Shown: positions 25,655 to 33,435 of the stretch, one piece after another
How the letters are laid out: the number at the start of each line of letters is the position of its first letter
Position numbering within the stretch: the stretch's first letter is position 1
The notes under the pieces: model-generated
What the model was told of the DNA's origin: nothing
Databases searched by the model: none
What the model saw: only the letters and a program-made list of their open reading frames with translations
Source: Leptolyngbya sp.
GTDB lineage: Bacteria > Cyanobacteriota > Cyanobacteriia > Phormidesmidales > Phormidesmidaceae
DNA: 36,806 nucleotides
Direction of reading: 5' to 3'
NCBI GenBank assembly: GCA_003249105.1
Contig: QBLT01000015.1
Location: 1 to 36,806 of the forward strand
Program-made: the position numbers and the translations under genes

Positions 25655-26430
25655 GAAGTTTGCTCCAAATAAATTTCCCAGGGGTGGAGAAAGTTGGCAA
25701 TCAGCTCAGGTAGTAGGCGAAACCCGGTGGGGTCATCCTGAATCAGATCGGTGGTTTGGGAGCGGTAGCAGTGGATCGCCTGGCGCTTAAGCTCAACCTG
25801 GGCTGACACACCCAGTCGCCACACCCGATAGCCCTCGGCCAAGGGCTGACGCTGGCGAGGGTCCCAGTCCCAAATTGGGTATTCGAGGCAGCGAGGCGGT
25901 TGGGGAAGGCTGGCGATCGCCCCCTGCACCAGTTGCCAACTGGCCCGATGGTCGCGGTGGGGGTCAAACTGATAGGGCACAAAAATGGTCTGGGGAGCCG
26001 TCTGACGCAGGTAGGTCTGGAACAGTTCTAGGGCCGTCTGGGCGGCGATCGGGGGTGCTGCCGAGGGGCGATCGCCGGGACGCGACAGATGGGGCACCTC
26101 CCCATCGGGCAAGTTCAAAAACGTGACGCAGTCGGCGTCTACCTGAAGCAGCGCCAGGGCGGCCAAGGTTTCGGCCTGGCGCACCTGGCGCAGCCGAGCG
26201 GGCGGATACTGCTGCGATCGCGGATGGGAACGGGTGCCGTCGCTGATCACCAGCACATGTACCGGGCAGCCCCTGGCCCGCAGCTGGGCGATCGCGCCGC
26301 CACAGCCCAGGGTTTCGTCGTCGGGGTGAGGGGCTACCACCAGCACCGGCGCGTTGAGGGTAGACAATCGCAGCGGTAGGGCCACCGCCCCAAAGGGCGA
26401 CGGGGCCGGTGAATGCTCTAGGCTCACCAT
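25651..26430 (-). CDS. PIG-L family deacetylase
   Basis: A 259-residue zinc-dependent N-deacetylase of the PIG-L/MshB/BshB type. The metal motif is VVAPHPDDETLGCGG (His35, Asp37, Asp38), and the third ligand His is in FDPHRDHRAS at ~160. HVLVISDGTRSH and RQAETLAALALL are standard for the fold. Such enzymes remove acetyl groups from N-acetylglucosamine-containing substrates. It is the middle gene of an overlapping operon: its ATG lies inside the end of the acyl-CoA dehydrogenase gene (7-bp overlap) and its stop overlaps the methyltransferase start. A deacetylated amino sugar that is then methylated, or re-acylated, is the obvious inference, not a proven reaction. Confidence 0.92.
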   Translation of the reverse strand: MVSLEHSPAPSPFGAVALPLRLSTLNAPVLVVAPHPDDETLGCGGAIAQLRARGCPVHVLVISDGTRSHPRSQQYPPARLRQVRQAETLAALALLQVDADCVTFLNLPDGEVPHLSRPGDRPSAAPPIAAQTALELFQTYLRQTAPQTIFVPYQFDPHRDHRASWQLVQGAIASLPQPPRCLEYPIWDWDPRQRQPLAEGYRVWRLGVSAQVELKRQAIHCYRSQTTDLIQDDPTGFRLLPELIANFLHPWEIYLEQTS

Positions 26431-27638
26431 AGGCGACTGGCCGGGGTCGTTTGAGCCAGAGCATAGCTCCCTACCCCCGCCAGGGCCGCGTCAAAGGCGG
26501 GCTGCCGCAGATACAGGGTCAAATCGCGAATTACCCGCTCCATGGCGTGGGGCGGCAGCAGCCCGCGGGTGCCCACCGATCGCTGGCACAGCTGCATAGT
26601 ATCGATGCAAATTTGCTCGATGGCCGTGCGCATCATGTTGGCGTAGGCCACCAGCCGCGCCTGGTGGGGGTGCGTGACCTGGGGGGTGCCGCCAAACTGC
26701 GGGTCATAGTCAGCCAGGCGATCGGCGGCCCCGCGCAGCCAGAGGTTGCCGCTCTCCAGGGCGATCGCCATCTGGCCCAGCCGCTCTTGCTGGTAGGGAT
26801 GTTCGGTGCGCTGCTCGCCCTGCAAATACTGCCGCGTCAGGTCAAACAGCGCCTCGGCCCCGCCCAGCTGCACCGCCGCCAAGCGCACCACCCCAGCGGT
26901 CAGCCAGGGCTGCCGCAGGTAGTCGCCCGGCTGGCCAATCAGCGCCTCGGCCCCCAGCTCTACGCCGCTAAAGTCAATTTTGTAGCTGGCGGTGGCCCGC
27001 ATGCCCATGGGCTGCCACCAGTCGCGATCGCAGCTTATGCTCACCTCATCCATGGGCACAATGCACATTTGCCACGACCCATCGGGCAGCTTGCCGTTGA
27101 CGAAGGGGCGCTCCACATAGCCACCCCCCGAGCAAAATGTCTTGGCCCCCTCTAGCCGGTAGCGATTGGGGCCACTGGGCACCAGGTGCAGACCCTCAGC
27201 ATCTTCAGCATTCCAAACGCCAAACAGCTTGTGCTGGTCGCGAGCCTCTCGACCATAGCGCTCAACCTGCTCCGCCGTGCCAAAGGTTTGAATCAGCTGT
27301 AACGCATTCACATGGCCCTCGTACACCCGCCCGATGGCTAGATTGCCTCGACCAATGTGCTTGAGCAGTCGCAGCAGGTCGTGGGTCGTGTCGGATTCAA
27401 TGCCTAGGCCGCAGCCGCCTAGATTAACGCGCAGCGGGGCAGCCAAAAATCCTGCTCTGGCCAACTGCTCAAACTCGTCCACCGGAAACGCCCCCGGCTG
27501 ATCAACCGCCGCCGCCTGGGCGGCAAAGTCATCGGCCATCTGCACAGCCAGTGGCAGCAGATCGGCGATCGCCAGCTCAGGCGCTAGCGGCAACGTTAAC
27601 AGTTCAGCAATAATAGGAACACCTCCTGAGACAGGCAT
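26424..27638 (-). CDS. Acyl-CoA dehydrogenase-like flavoprotein
   Basis: An about 404-residue enzyme with the acyl-CoA dehydrogenase fold: N-terminal helices (LPLAVQMADDFAAQAAAVDQ, DEFEQLARAGFLAAPL), a middle beta domain (LFGVWNAEDAEGLHL, LEGAKTFCSGGGYVERPFV, WQPMGMRATASYKIDF) and C-terminal helices (AAVQLGGAEALFDLTRQYL, CIDTMQLCQRSVGTRGLL). Motif spacing suits FAD binding, but the usual catalytic Glu cannot be placed confidently by eye, and it is not a textbook beta-oxidation enzyme. As first gene of the ACAD/PIG-L/NodS-like operon it may oxidise an acyl or amino-acyl group on the pathway's intermediate. The start is uncertain: ATG 27638 and ATG 27656 are possible, while a perfect AGGAGGT at 27623-27629 would suit a start near 27614, where the frame has only ATT. 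Confidence 0.85.
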   Translation of the reverse strand: MPVSGGVPIIAELLTLPLAPELAIADLLPLAVQMADDFAAQAAAVDQPGAFPVDEFEQLARAGFLAAPLRVNLGGCGLGIESDTTHDLLRLLKHIGRGNLAIGRVYEGHVNALQLIQTFGTAEQVERYGREARDQHKLFGVWNAEDAEGLHLVPSGPNRYRLEGAKTFCSGGGYVERPFVNGKLPDGSWQMCIVPMDEVSISCDRDWWQPMGMRATASYKIDFSGVELGAEALIGQPGDYLRQPWLTAGVVRLAAVQLGGAEALFDLTRQYLQGEQRTEHPYQQERLGQMAIALESGNLWLRGAADRLADYDPQFGGTPQVTHPHQARLVAYANMMRTAIEQICIDTMQLCQRSVGTRGLLPPHAMERVIRDLTLYLRQPAFDAALAGVGSYALAQTTPASRLW

Positions 27639-27839
27639 TGCAAAGAGAAAGGACATCTGCCCCCACCCACGTTGAAACGTTGGGGATGTTCCTAAGAATG
27701 ACAGATGCTTAACCTGCGCCCCTCTACCCTTCGAGGTATTTGAAAGCTGGCTAAAACTCAACTGAGCAAAGGCTAATCTGTACCGCTGTGGGGCAATAAA
27801 AAGCTACCAGCTCAATCAATGCCTCAATGGTGAATAGAG

Positions 27840-28582
27840 TTACAAGGCCGTCATCACTTTTAGAAACTCCTCCGACAAGCATGACGTTGTCGCACTCTTT
27901 TGACGAAACAGCACGCCAGCCAAAAAGTAAATTCTTTCTGAGAAAAAGGCTTGCCCACAGCGCTGAAGTTCTGCAATGGTATTTCTAACCTTGGGTTCAG
28001 AGCTGTAGTAGCCAAACTTGAGCGGAGTGACCATAAAATCGACCACATCGTAACCGAGGTTCACAGCGTGATTCACAGTGTCAACGGGGTTCGAATAGGC
28101 CGAAATCATTAGCATTACCTGCTCACAGCCTAGCGCCAGGAGTTGCTTAGTAATACCTGCTCCATCAGCGCCACCGTGCAAAGAGGGCATATACAACTGG
28201 TTATCTGGAGCTGGTAGATAGGGAGGATTGGCAACCAGGTAGCGCGCTTTTTCTGGGGAGCTATTAAAGAAGCAGGTATTGTGAACTTGATAGTAGGGTG
28301 CTAGACCATACTCCTCAATTCTGAGCTTTGCCAAACGATAGGCATCTGCATTTAGCTCGTACCCTTGAATCGTTCCATTAAAGGCACTTCTGAGCAAGGC
28401 CTGAATCACAGGGCTGCCGTCGCCGGAGCCAAACTCGAAGATGGTGTCTGCTGAAGTGCTTTGCGATAGCACCATCTTTTCTAGACACTGGGCATAAAAT
28501 TGAGACTCTTCAGGGCAGAAAAAAACCCGATTGGGAGACTTAACCTCGATCGCAGCATCAGAGACCAACACAGTTTTGTTCA
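27840..28582 (-). CDS. Class I SAM-dependent methyltransferase with NPPY motif
   Basis: A 247-residue methyltransferase. Motif I is FEFGSGDGSPVIQALL, the strand-2 acidic end is YELNADAYRLAK, and motif IV is VANPPYLP, the signature of enzymes that methylate planar nitrogens (PrmC/HemK, adenine-N6 and related). The N-terminus (VLVSDAAIEVKSPNRVFFCP) is not the PrmC helical domain, so a small-molecule or dedicated protein substrate is more likely. A longer frame reaches 28811, but it overlaps the upstream gene in another phase; ATG 28582 fits the fold. It lies 41 bp after the diiron-oxygenase-like gene and is surely its operon partner. No good ribosome site is seen, which suggests coupling. The product is unknown. 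Confidence 0.85.
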
Positions 28583-28623
28583 TGGCAAGAAAAAGATAAG
28601 GAGGTGAAAAGTAGATTGAAGCG

Positions 28624-29751
28624 TTAGGCCAGGGAAATTTGGGGCAAGGGAGCCGTGGCCTGCTTGATGCACTGAATGATTGCATTGCCAGCGCGATCGC
28701 CAATGTATTTTTCCTGAGCGTAGCCCAGCAAAATTTCCCAGGCGTTATCGGGATACTGCTCTGCCAGAGGCAGCGCAACATCTTGCAGCATCCACAGACC
28801 GTGGCGCTCATCTTCGCGAATATGCAGTTCCCAGTATCCTGACGACTCTTCGCTGAGGTTCAAGCGCTGGGCCGCCATCAAATAATCGGTGTAAATCGAG
28901 GGGCCAACAATTTCAAAATAAGTGAGCCCGCCGTTGTAGCGTAGGAAATGGCGCTTGCATTCGGTTAGCAAAAAGTTGTGGTTAATGCTGGCCAAAAGCT
29001 GCCAAGGAGCAAGGTCAAAATATCCTTCCGCCTTGGTATTTAGGTTCATTTCGGCCATCATTTTAGCGAAAAAGGTAGAGTGCTTACGGGCCAGGCGACC
29101 GTTGCCATACTCTTCCATCAGGACACGAATCAACATGGCCTGGACTTCGTTACTTGCTCCCCCCAGAATGCGAGACATGCGGCTAGCTTCTACTAGACCG
29201 TCGAGGGAGGCGATCGCCAGCAGCCATCGATAGCCCTCTCGATCCAAATTCTCTCGCAGGAAGCGTCTGTTTTCGGTGACGGGTGGGTTTAAATCGGCCT
29301 CATACCAGTCCCGCAGGGTTTGGGCTACATTCTGTTGCTGAAGCGATTTAACATCTATCTGCCCCAGTTCCCAGGCTTGCCAAACCGACTCAATGCGATC
29401 GCGCACCCACTGCAAATACAGCGATCGCTCGTTTTTGTAGTGAGATAAATCGTCGTACCAGAATAAATTGAGACGATTGATGCGATACAAAACGCGCTGT
29501 AGAAACCGGTGGGCAGCATCATCACCAGATTCAGAAGGATCTGCATAGGCTAGAGGAATTGCGGCTGAAATCGCAGCCTCTAACTCTCGGGTGCAGTCGG
29601 GTACTTGCGTGACCTGTTGATCGAGGTTTTCAAGGTTTAGCAGCTCGATCAGCTGTTTTTCTGCGGCAACAAAGTCAAAATTTTCGCCAATTGAGGAGCC
29701 ACGTTTCTCGCTTTTTGTCCTCATGTCGCGGTTGCTGATAACGGAAAACAT
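28624..29751 (-). CDS. Haem-oxygenase-like diiron oxidase/oxygenase (iron-containing redox enzyme family)
   Basis: A 375-residue protein. The C-terminal half has the haem-oxygenase-like diiron fold: LMEEYGNGRLARKHSTFF gives Glu214 and His224, YFEIVGPS gives Glu280, and LHIREDERHGLW gives His310-x3-Asp314-x2-His317. The last spacing equals the H-x3-D-x2-H of the diiron enzyme CADD. Such proteins (UndA, BesC, SznF, CADD) activate O2 with two irons for C-C cleavage, N-oxidation or self-sacrificial chemistry. The N-terminal ~180 residues are helical and unassigned (FLQRVLYRINRLNLFWYDDL, LYLQWVRDRIESVWQAWELG). It is first in a pair with the NPPY methyltransferase. The start is ATG 29751. The substrate is unknown; the family call is fairly sure. 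Confidence 0.87.
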   Translation of the reverse strand: MFSVISNRDMRTKSEKRGSSIGENFDFVAAEKQLIELLNLENLDQQVTQVPDCTRELEAAISAAIPLAYADPSESGDDAAHRFLQRVLYRINRLNLFWYDDLSHYKNERSLYLQWVRDRIESVWQAWELGQIDVKSLQQQNVAQTLRDWYEADLNPPVTENRRFLRENLDREGYRWLLAIASLDGLVEASRMSRILGGASNEVQAMLIRVLMEEYGNGRLARKHSTFFAKMMAEMNLNTKAEGYFDLAPWQLLASINHNFLLTECKRHFLRYNGGLTYFEIVGPSIYTDYLMAAQRLNLSEESSGYWELHIREDERHGLWMLQDVALPLAEQYPDNAWEILLGYAQEKYIGDRAGNAIIQCIKQATAPLPQISLA

Positions 29752-29882
29752 GGTTCTCCTTGAGAATCTCTTTGCTTAAATAACTGTAGCGATTGGCACA
29801 AAATAACCTATCCGTCCCCAGGCAGAATCTTTATCGGTCTGTTGTAGATCCTCTTTATGTGGAGAAGTTTTTTCTGTCTCTT

Positions 29883-29923
29883 GGAAAAATAAGCAACGTC
29901 TGATTTTATAGACGCTGCTTATT
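29883..29923 (-). terminator. Intrinsic terminator for minus-strand transcription
   Basis: AATAAGCA (29888-29895) and TGCTTATT (29916-29923) form the outer stem, with GTCT/AGAC paired inside. On the minus strand the stem is followed by TTTCC, making a TATTTTTCC tail. It lies downstream of the DUF3891 gene, from which it is now separated by MITE copy 2. Confidence 0.65.
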
Positions 29924-29941
29924 CCTAGAATATGTCTCTAA

Positions 29942-30120
29942 GAGGGCGTTTGAAAAGTGAGTTGCTGTAGCTTTAGTTACTTGCCGATCTCCCCTGCCCC
30001 TCAAAAAAGGAGGGGTTGAAAGTCCCCCTTTTTATAGACGCTTGCGGCTTCCCGCAGGGCAGGGAAATTTAGGGGGATCCTCACTTCCGCCACAAAAAAG
30101 AGGACTTTTCAAACATCCTC
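29942..30120 (+). mobile_element. MITE copy 2, 179 bp, with 28-bp internal insert
   Basis: The ends GAGGGCGTTTGAAAAGTGAG and ACTTTTCAAACATCCTC are inverted repeats of each other. The copy is flanked by a perfect TAA duplication (29939-29941 and 30121-30123). Compared with copy 1 it carries an extra segment at 30034-30061 (ATAGACGCTTGCGGC...). No coding potential. Confidence 0.87.
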
Positions 30121-30269
30121 TAACAATGAGTCATTGCTTTAAAATAGCCTTCTCGGGATCTCGTTTGGAGACACCTCTGGTAAGCTCATTTTTGCCCATC
30201 AAATAATGTTTTCTACTCTTGATTCATCCAGGGTAGAAATTTTCCTCAGGGCTCTTTTAAAGGTCGCCT

Positions 30270-31004
30270 TCAATCGTCAGACTTTTTCAATGTCCAAGAC
30301 AAGGTTTTGCGGGGAGCCTCTACCAAAGCTTTAGTTAATGCCTCGTTAGAGTCAAACTGAAGCTGCGATAGATAAGAGGCATCAACCATAACCGCGAATT
30401 TGTCGCAGGAAAATGGCCAGGGCGTGACGCACAAATCGCCGGAGTCTAGCTCATGAATGCTGTAGCGCTCACCATCGGGGCCGTTGGTAATCTCGAGCTT
30501 ACGCCCGCCCACAGGTATCTGGCGCTGGGACAAAATGAGCGATAGGCGATCGCACCATCGCATGTAGGTATAAGCCTTTTCAGCATCCTCTTTGGTAATC
30601 TCAAGCTCGGCCTGCCACTGGGCCTGGCGGCGGCGCTGTTCCTTTAAAAAATTCGCCATGTCTGGATCATCATCTTCTTTTCCCTGGTTTAAAAAGCAGA
30701 GGTGCATGGAGATTAGCATCGCTACCCAACGGCCCTGGTAAAGCGCTTCATCAGCATGCTTTTGCAGTTTGTCGACGGGCGATTCTTCATCAAGGGTGAA
30801 GTCGAGGGGTGCTCCAGCCTCGGTGAGTTGGTTGCCTTCCCACTCTTTTTCGAGGTGGTCGTGGTGGGCGATCGCAGCAATAGTTTCGTAGAGCCGGTAG
30901 GTTTTTTTGCTAAAGTCCCAATGGCCGGCGATTTGAGCCGCTAAAAGGGCATGGGCACGGTGATAGATAATTTCCCAGCCGTCGCTTTGAAGATTGACAA
31001 TCAT
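30270..31004 (-). CDS. DUF3891-family protein
   Basis: A 244-residue soluble protein that matches DUF3891 as I recall it: WEIIYHRAHALLAAQIAGHW near the start, IAAIAHHDHLEKEWEGNQLT, then VAMLISMHLCFLNQG and a C-terminal region with RYSIHELDSGDLCVTPWPF. The spaced His and Asp residues (HRAH, HHDH, SMHL) resemble an HD-like helical metal site, so a hydrolase is possible, but no activity is known to me. The start is taken as ATG 31004; an in-frame TTG lies at 31019. It follows the lipoprotein gene on the same strand with a 180-bp gap containing a terminator, so it probably has its own promoter. Confidence 0.8.
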   Translation of the reverse strand: MIVNLQSDGWEIIYHRAHALLAAQIAGHWDFSKKTYRLYETIAAIAHHDHLEKEWEGNQLTEAGAPLDFTLDEESPVDKLQKHADEALYQGRWVAMLISMHLCFLNQGKEDDDPDMANFLKEQRRRQAQWQAELEITKEDAEKAYTYMRWCDRLSLILSQRQIPVGGRKLEITNGPDGERYSIHELDSGDLCVTPWPFSCDKFAVMVDASYLSQLQFDSNEALTKALVEAPRKTLSWTLKKSDD

Positions 31005-31072
31005 AGAGCTTGAATTCAAAAAATAAAGTAAGCAAGGCCGGTAACGCTGTCATTGTTGACGCAGAAAATAGC

Positions 31073-31090
31073 TAGAGCTAGAGCTAGAGC
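31073..31090. repeat. Hexanucleotide repeat (TAGAGC)3
   Basis: Three exact TAGAGC units lie in the spacer upstream of the DUF3891 gene, with partial units on both sides. A run of this kind can vary in length and alter promoter spacing. Whether it does is not known. Confidence 0.6.
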
Positions 31091-31111
31091 TAAAGCCACC
31101 TATTTAGCAAA

Positions 31112-31150
31112 TATCCAGACGGAAAACTATAGGGTTCCTCCGTCTGGATA
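31112..31150 (-). terminator. 12-bp perfect stem-loop after the lipoprotein gene
   Basis: TATCCAGACGGA (31112-31123) pairs perfectly with TCCGTCTGGATA (31139-31150) around a 15-base loop. On the minus strand TTTGCTAAATA follows, so it is a plausible though T-poor terminator 35 bp after the lipoprotein stop. Confidence 0.6.
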
Positions 31151-31184
31151 CTAGTTTAATGACGTGCTTGGCTCAGGTCAAAAC

Positions 31185-31637
31185 CTAGCTATTGGGTCGG
31201 TTGGGAGCTAAGCGATCGACGGTGTCGGCGGCTCCGTTGACCATGTCTCGGGCGTTGTCAGCCGCGTTGTCAGCGGCGCGCTGGGTCGATTGACCGATAT
31301 TTTTGGCGGCTTGCTTAGCCGACTGGCCAACTTCTTTGCGAGTTTCGTTAGCCCGCTGCCCCAGGGGTTTGTCAACGTTTTCTTGAATCCGCTGCTCAGC
31401 CTGGCGAATCATGCGATCGGCCTTGGCGTCAGCCCCACGGGTATCCATGTCGGTGTCTTTGTGGGGATACATGCCCTCACTCTTGGGTGGGTTAACGCTG
31501 CCAGAGCTGTTGCTAGGGGGCACTGCGGCCTGGGTCGCGCCACAGGCCGTGGTCGTCAGCACCACTAAGCCAGCCAAAAAGACAACGGCCCACTGCCGCC
31601 AAGCGCTAAAGTTGAAAACACGTTTTAGGGTTTGCAT
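31185..31637 (-). CDS. Small lipoprotein, stress-peptide type, hypothetical
   Basis: A 150-residue protein with a lipoprotein signal (QWAVVFLAGLVVLTTTACGA; lipobox ending in Cys at ~33). After a Pro/Ser-rich linker the rest is one long amphipathic, Ala/Asn/Gln/Arg-rich helix with repeated A-NIGQS--A-D-A-DN-A-like spacing (SAKQAAKNIGQSTQRAADNA). This layout resembles cyanobacterial low-temperature-induced or LEA-like envelope proteins (DUF6658-like; from memory and uncertain). It is similar in build, not clearly in sequence, to the exported peptide at 13.5-13.9 kb. AAAGGAG lies 9 bp before ATG 31637. It should be anchored to a membrane through the Cys. Confidence 0.78.
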   Translation of the reverse strand: MQTLKRVFNFSAWRQWAVVFLAGLVVLTTTACGATQAAVPPSNSSGSVNPPKSEGMYPHKDTDMDTRGADAKADRMIRQAEQRIQENVDKPLGQRANETRKEVGQSAKQAAKNIGQSTQRAADNAADNARDMVNGAADTVDRLAPNRPNS

Positions 31638-31698
31638 AGCTAATGCTCCTTTGAAGAACTAAATTTGGACAATGTGCGATTTTTTTGGAAATCTTTGA

Positions 31699-31850
31699 GA
31701 GGGCATTTGAAAAGTGAATTGCTGTAGCTTTAGTCACCGGCTGATCCCCCCTGCCCCCTTAAAAAGAGGGGTTAGAAGTCCCCCTTTTGAATAGGGATTC
31801 AGGGGGATCTCCCCCTTTGCTACAAGAAGCAAGACTTTTCAAACATCCTC
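31699..31850 (+). mobile_element. MITE copy 3, 152 bp
   Basis: It begins GAGGGCATTTGAAAAGTGAA and ends ACTTTTCAAACATCCTC. The flanks are TGA (31696-31698) and TAA (31851-31853), a TNA duplication with one change. The 28-bp insert of copies 2 and 4 is absent. It fills most of the gene-free stretch 31638-31974 between the lipoprotein and hemerythrin genes, just upstream of the lipoprotein gene, where it could carry or disturb promoter elements. Confidence 0.85.
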
Positions 31851-31974
31851 TAAGAGAAGTTTTTGGAAGAAAAGGCCGTCAATAAAATCTTCCTTAACCT
31901 TAATCAGCGGGTTGTAAAGCGTTTCAGAATCAAGGAAGATTGACCTATCCACGAATTTCAGCGAATTGAGCAGA

Positions 31975-33003
31975 CTACATTTGGCTCTGCAGAGACTGCT
32001 TGCTCTCCTTAAAGAGCCTGCCCAGCTGCTGCTGCTCTTCACTCGACAGATTTTTGCGAATGGCGGCAAACATGGTGCTTTCCTCTTGGCGAGTGTGGTC
32101 ACCCACCATAGCCTTGAGCTGCTTGATTTTGGCCATAAACTCATCACCCGCCGAGGGCATGGCTTTGATCTCGTTCAGCAGGGTTTCCATTTCAGCCTGC
32201 TCAGCGTAAAGCTCCTGGGTGTCATCGTTACCGTAGAACGGCTTCACGGCAGGGTAGACCACAGCTTCTTCGGCCTTGGCATGCACCAAAAGATCCTTGT
32301 ACAGCTGGCCAAACAGCACTTTGATTTGGTCGGCGCTGTCCGCGTTTCTGATTTCGCTCATCAGGGTCTTGGCCTTTTGGTGATCCATAAAGATCAAGTC
32401 CATGACGTCGGCGGATTCTTTGTTGGAGGTTTGAGTGGTGGCGCTGCCCACGATGCCGGTGGCGGCGGCAACGGCGTCTTGCACCCGCGCCCACAGACCC
32501 TGCTGGGGCTCTTGGCCGGTGAGTTCTAGGGTGCCCAAATACTCAAGCATGCCCTTGAGCTGCTCCTGGTGGGCGCGGTTTTCAAAGTTGACGGTGTTGA
32601 GGGGAGCGATCGCTTCCTCAATGTCTTTGCCCACTACCTGAGCCGCCTTGTGAACCACCAGACCTGACATCACTTGGCCATGCTTCAGCAGCTCGTGCTG
32701 AGCAATTTTTTCATACATGCTCAGTCGAGAGCTTGCTAGGGTATCCTTTGCGTGGCTGACAAACTCCTGCACCGTTGGCTTAGGCTCAGCCTGTATTCCA
32801 TACTGGGTGATGGCCGTTTCAACAATATCCAAATTCTTTTGGTCGTCTTCGAGCATATCTTCCAGACGCTTGCGCAGGTGGCTATCGCTGCACTCGCTGA
32901 GAAACTGCTGCTCGTTGTCAATAATCAAACTTTGAATAGCCTTGATATCGGCTAGCTTTTCTGCGATCGCAGTACGATTCTGGTCAGTAAGTGTAGCAGG
33001 CAT
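31975..33003 (-). CDS. Hemerythrin-domain protein
   Basis: A 342-residue helical protein. The C-terminal half (~200-325) is a hemerythrin/HHE cation-binding domain: His208 (LIFMDHQKAK), His241 and Glu245 (VHAKAEEAVVYPAV), and His303 with Glu307/308 (GDHTRQEESTMF). The third-helix position that normally carries a His (EEHxxxxxLL) reads AEQAEMETLL, so a metal ligand may be missing or replaced by Glu/Gln. The N-terminal half (~10-165) is a separate helical bundle with spaced His and Glu (ECSDSHLRKRLEDMLEDD, QHELLKHGQVM), ferritin-like in feel. A role in iron, O2 or NO handling is likely. GGAG lies ~10 bp before ATG 33003. Confidence 0.88.
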   Translation of the reverse strand: MPATLTDQNRTAIAEKLADIKAIQSLIIDNEQQFLSECSDSHLRKRLEDMLEDDQKNLDIVETAITQYGIQAEPKPTVQEFVSHAKDTLASSRLSMYEKIAQHELLKHGQVMSGLVVHKAAQVVGKDIEEAIAPLNTVNFENRAHQEQLKGMLEYLGTLELTGQEPQQGLWARVQDAVAAATGIVGSATTQTSNKESADVMDLIFMDHQKAKTLMSEIRNADSADQIKVLFGQLYKDLLVHAKAEEAVVYPAVKPFYGNDDTQELYAEQAEMETLLNEIKAMPSAGDEFMAKIKQLKAMVGDHTRQEESTMFAAIRKNLSSEEQQQLGRLFKESKQSLQSQM

Positions 33004-33435
33004 TGGAGAAGGGCTCCATTTACGAATTCGCTCACAGTCTAAGAGCTCTTAACTCAGCCGATATCTGCCAATAGGGCTGATTAAAGCTGAATTTTATCGG
33101 CATAATCTATGTCCCTAGACTCAGTTCCAAAGCTTCGCCAAACCGGTGGGAGCAATCCTATGTAAATAGCGACGCGAAGATCCACAAGCCACAACATCAG
33201 TATTTAGGCGAGCAAAGCAACCTGGTTGCCTTACCCTAGTCGCCTGCCTATCCAAAGGCGACAGTTAATTCAAATTAGATGTCAAACAGGCCTGAAACCC
33301 CAGACCTTACACCGTTAAATCTCGTTACAACAAGCTTGCTCAACTACTAGCCGCCCCATCTATAGCCAAAACCACCCTTACCCCCCGCTAAACGGAGGTA
33401 AGAGCGGCCTTGATGCACCGATGGAAAAACCTCTG
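33004..33435. other. Gene-free region, nothing recognised
   Basis: 432 bp between the hemerythrin and BON-like genes. I see no coding frame, clear terminator or repeat. The right end must include the 3' end signal of the BON-like gene and the left end the hemerythrin promoter. Confidence 0.5.

Larger units (their letters stand above)
29752..30269. other. Gene-free region holding a terminator and MITE copy 2
   Basis: 518 bp without a gene. The left part (29752-29880) must hold the promoter of the diiron-oxygenase-like gene and is AT-rich. A terminator (29883-29923) and MITE copy 2 (29942-30120) follow. Nothing is recognisable in 30124-30269. Confidence 0.6.

Noticed and set aside
26451..27155. 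Plus-strand frame inside the acyl-CoA dehydrogenase-like gene
   Set aside because: It is a shadow frame rich in Gly, Gln and His, antisense to conserved dehydrogenase blocks.
28583..28811. 76-codon upstream extension of the NPPY methyltransferase
   Set aside because: It overlaps the end of the diiron-oxygenase-like gene in another phase and reads as low-complexity sequence; the fold begins at ATG 28582.
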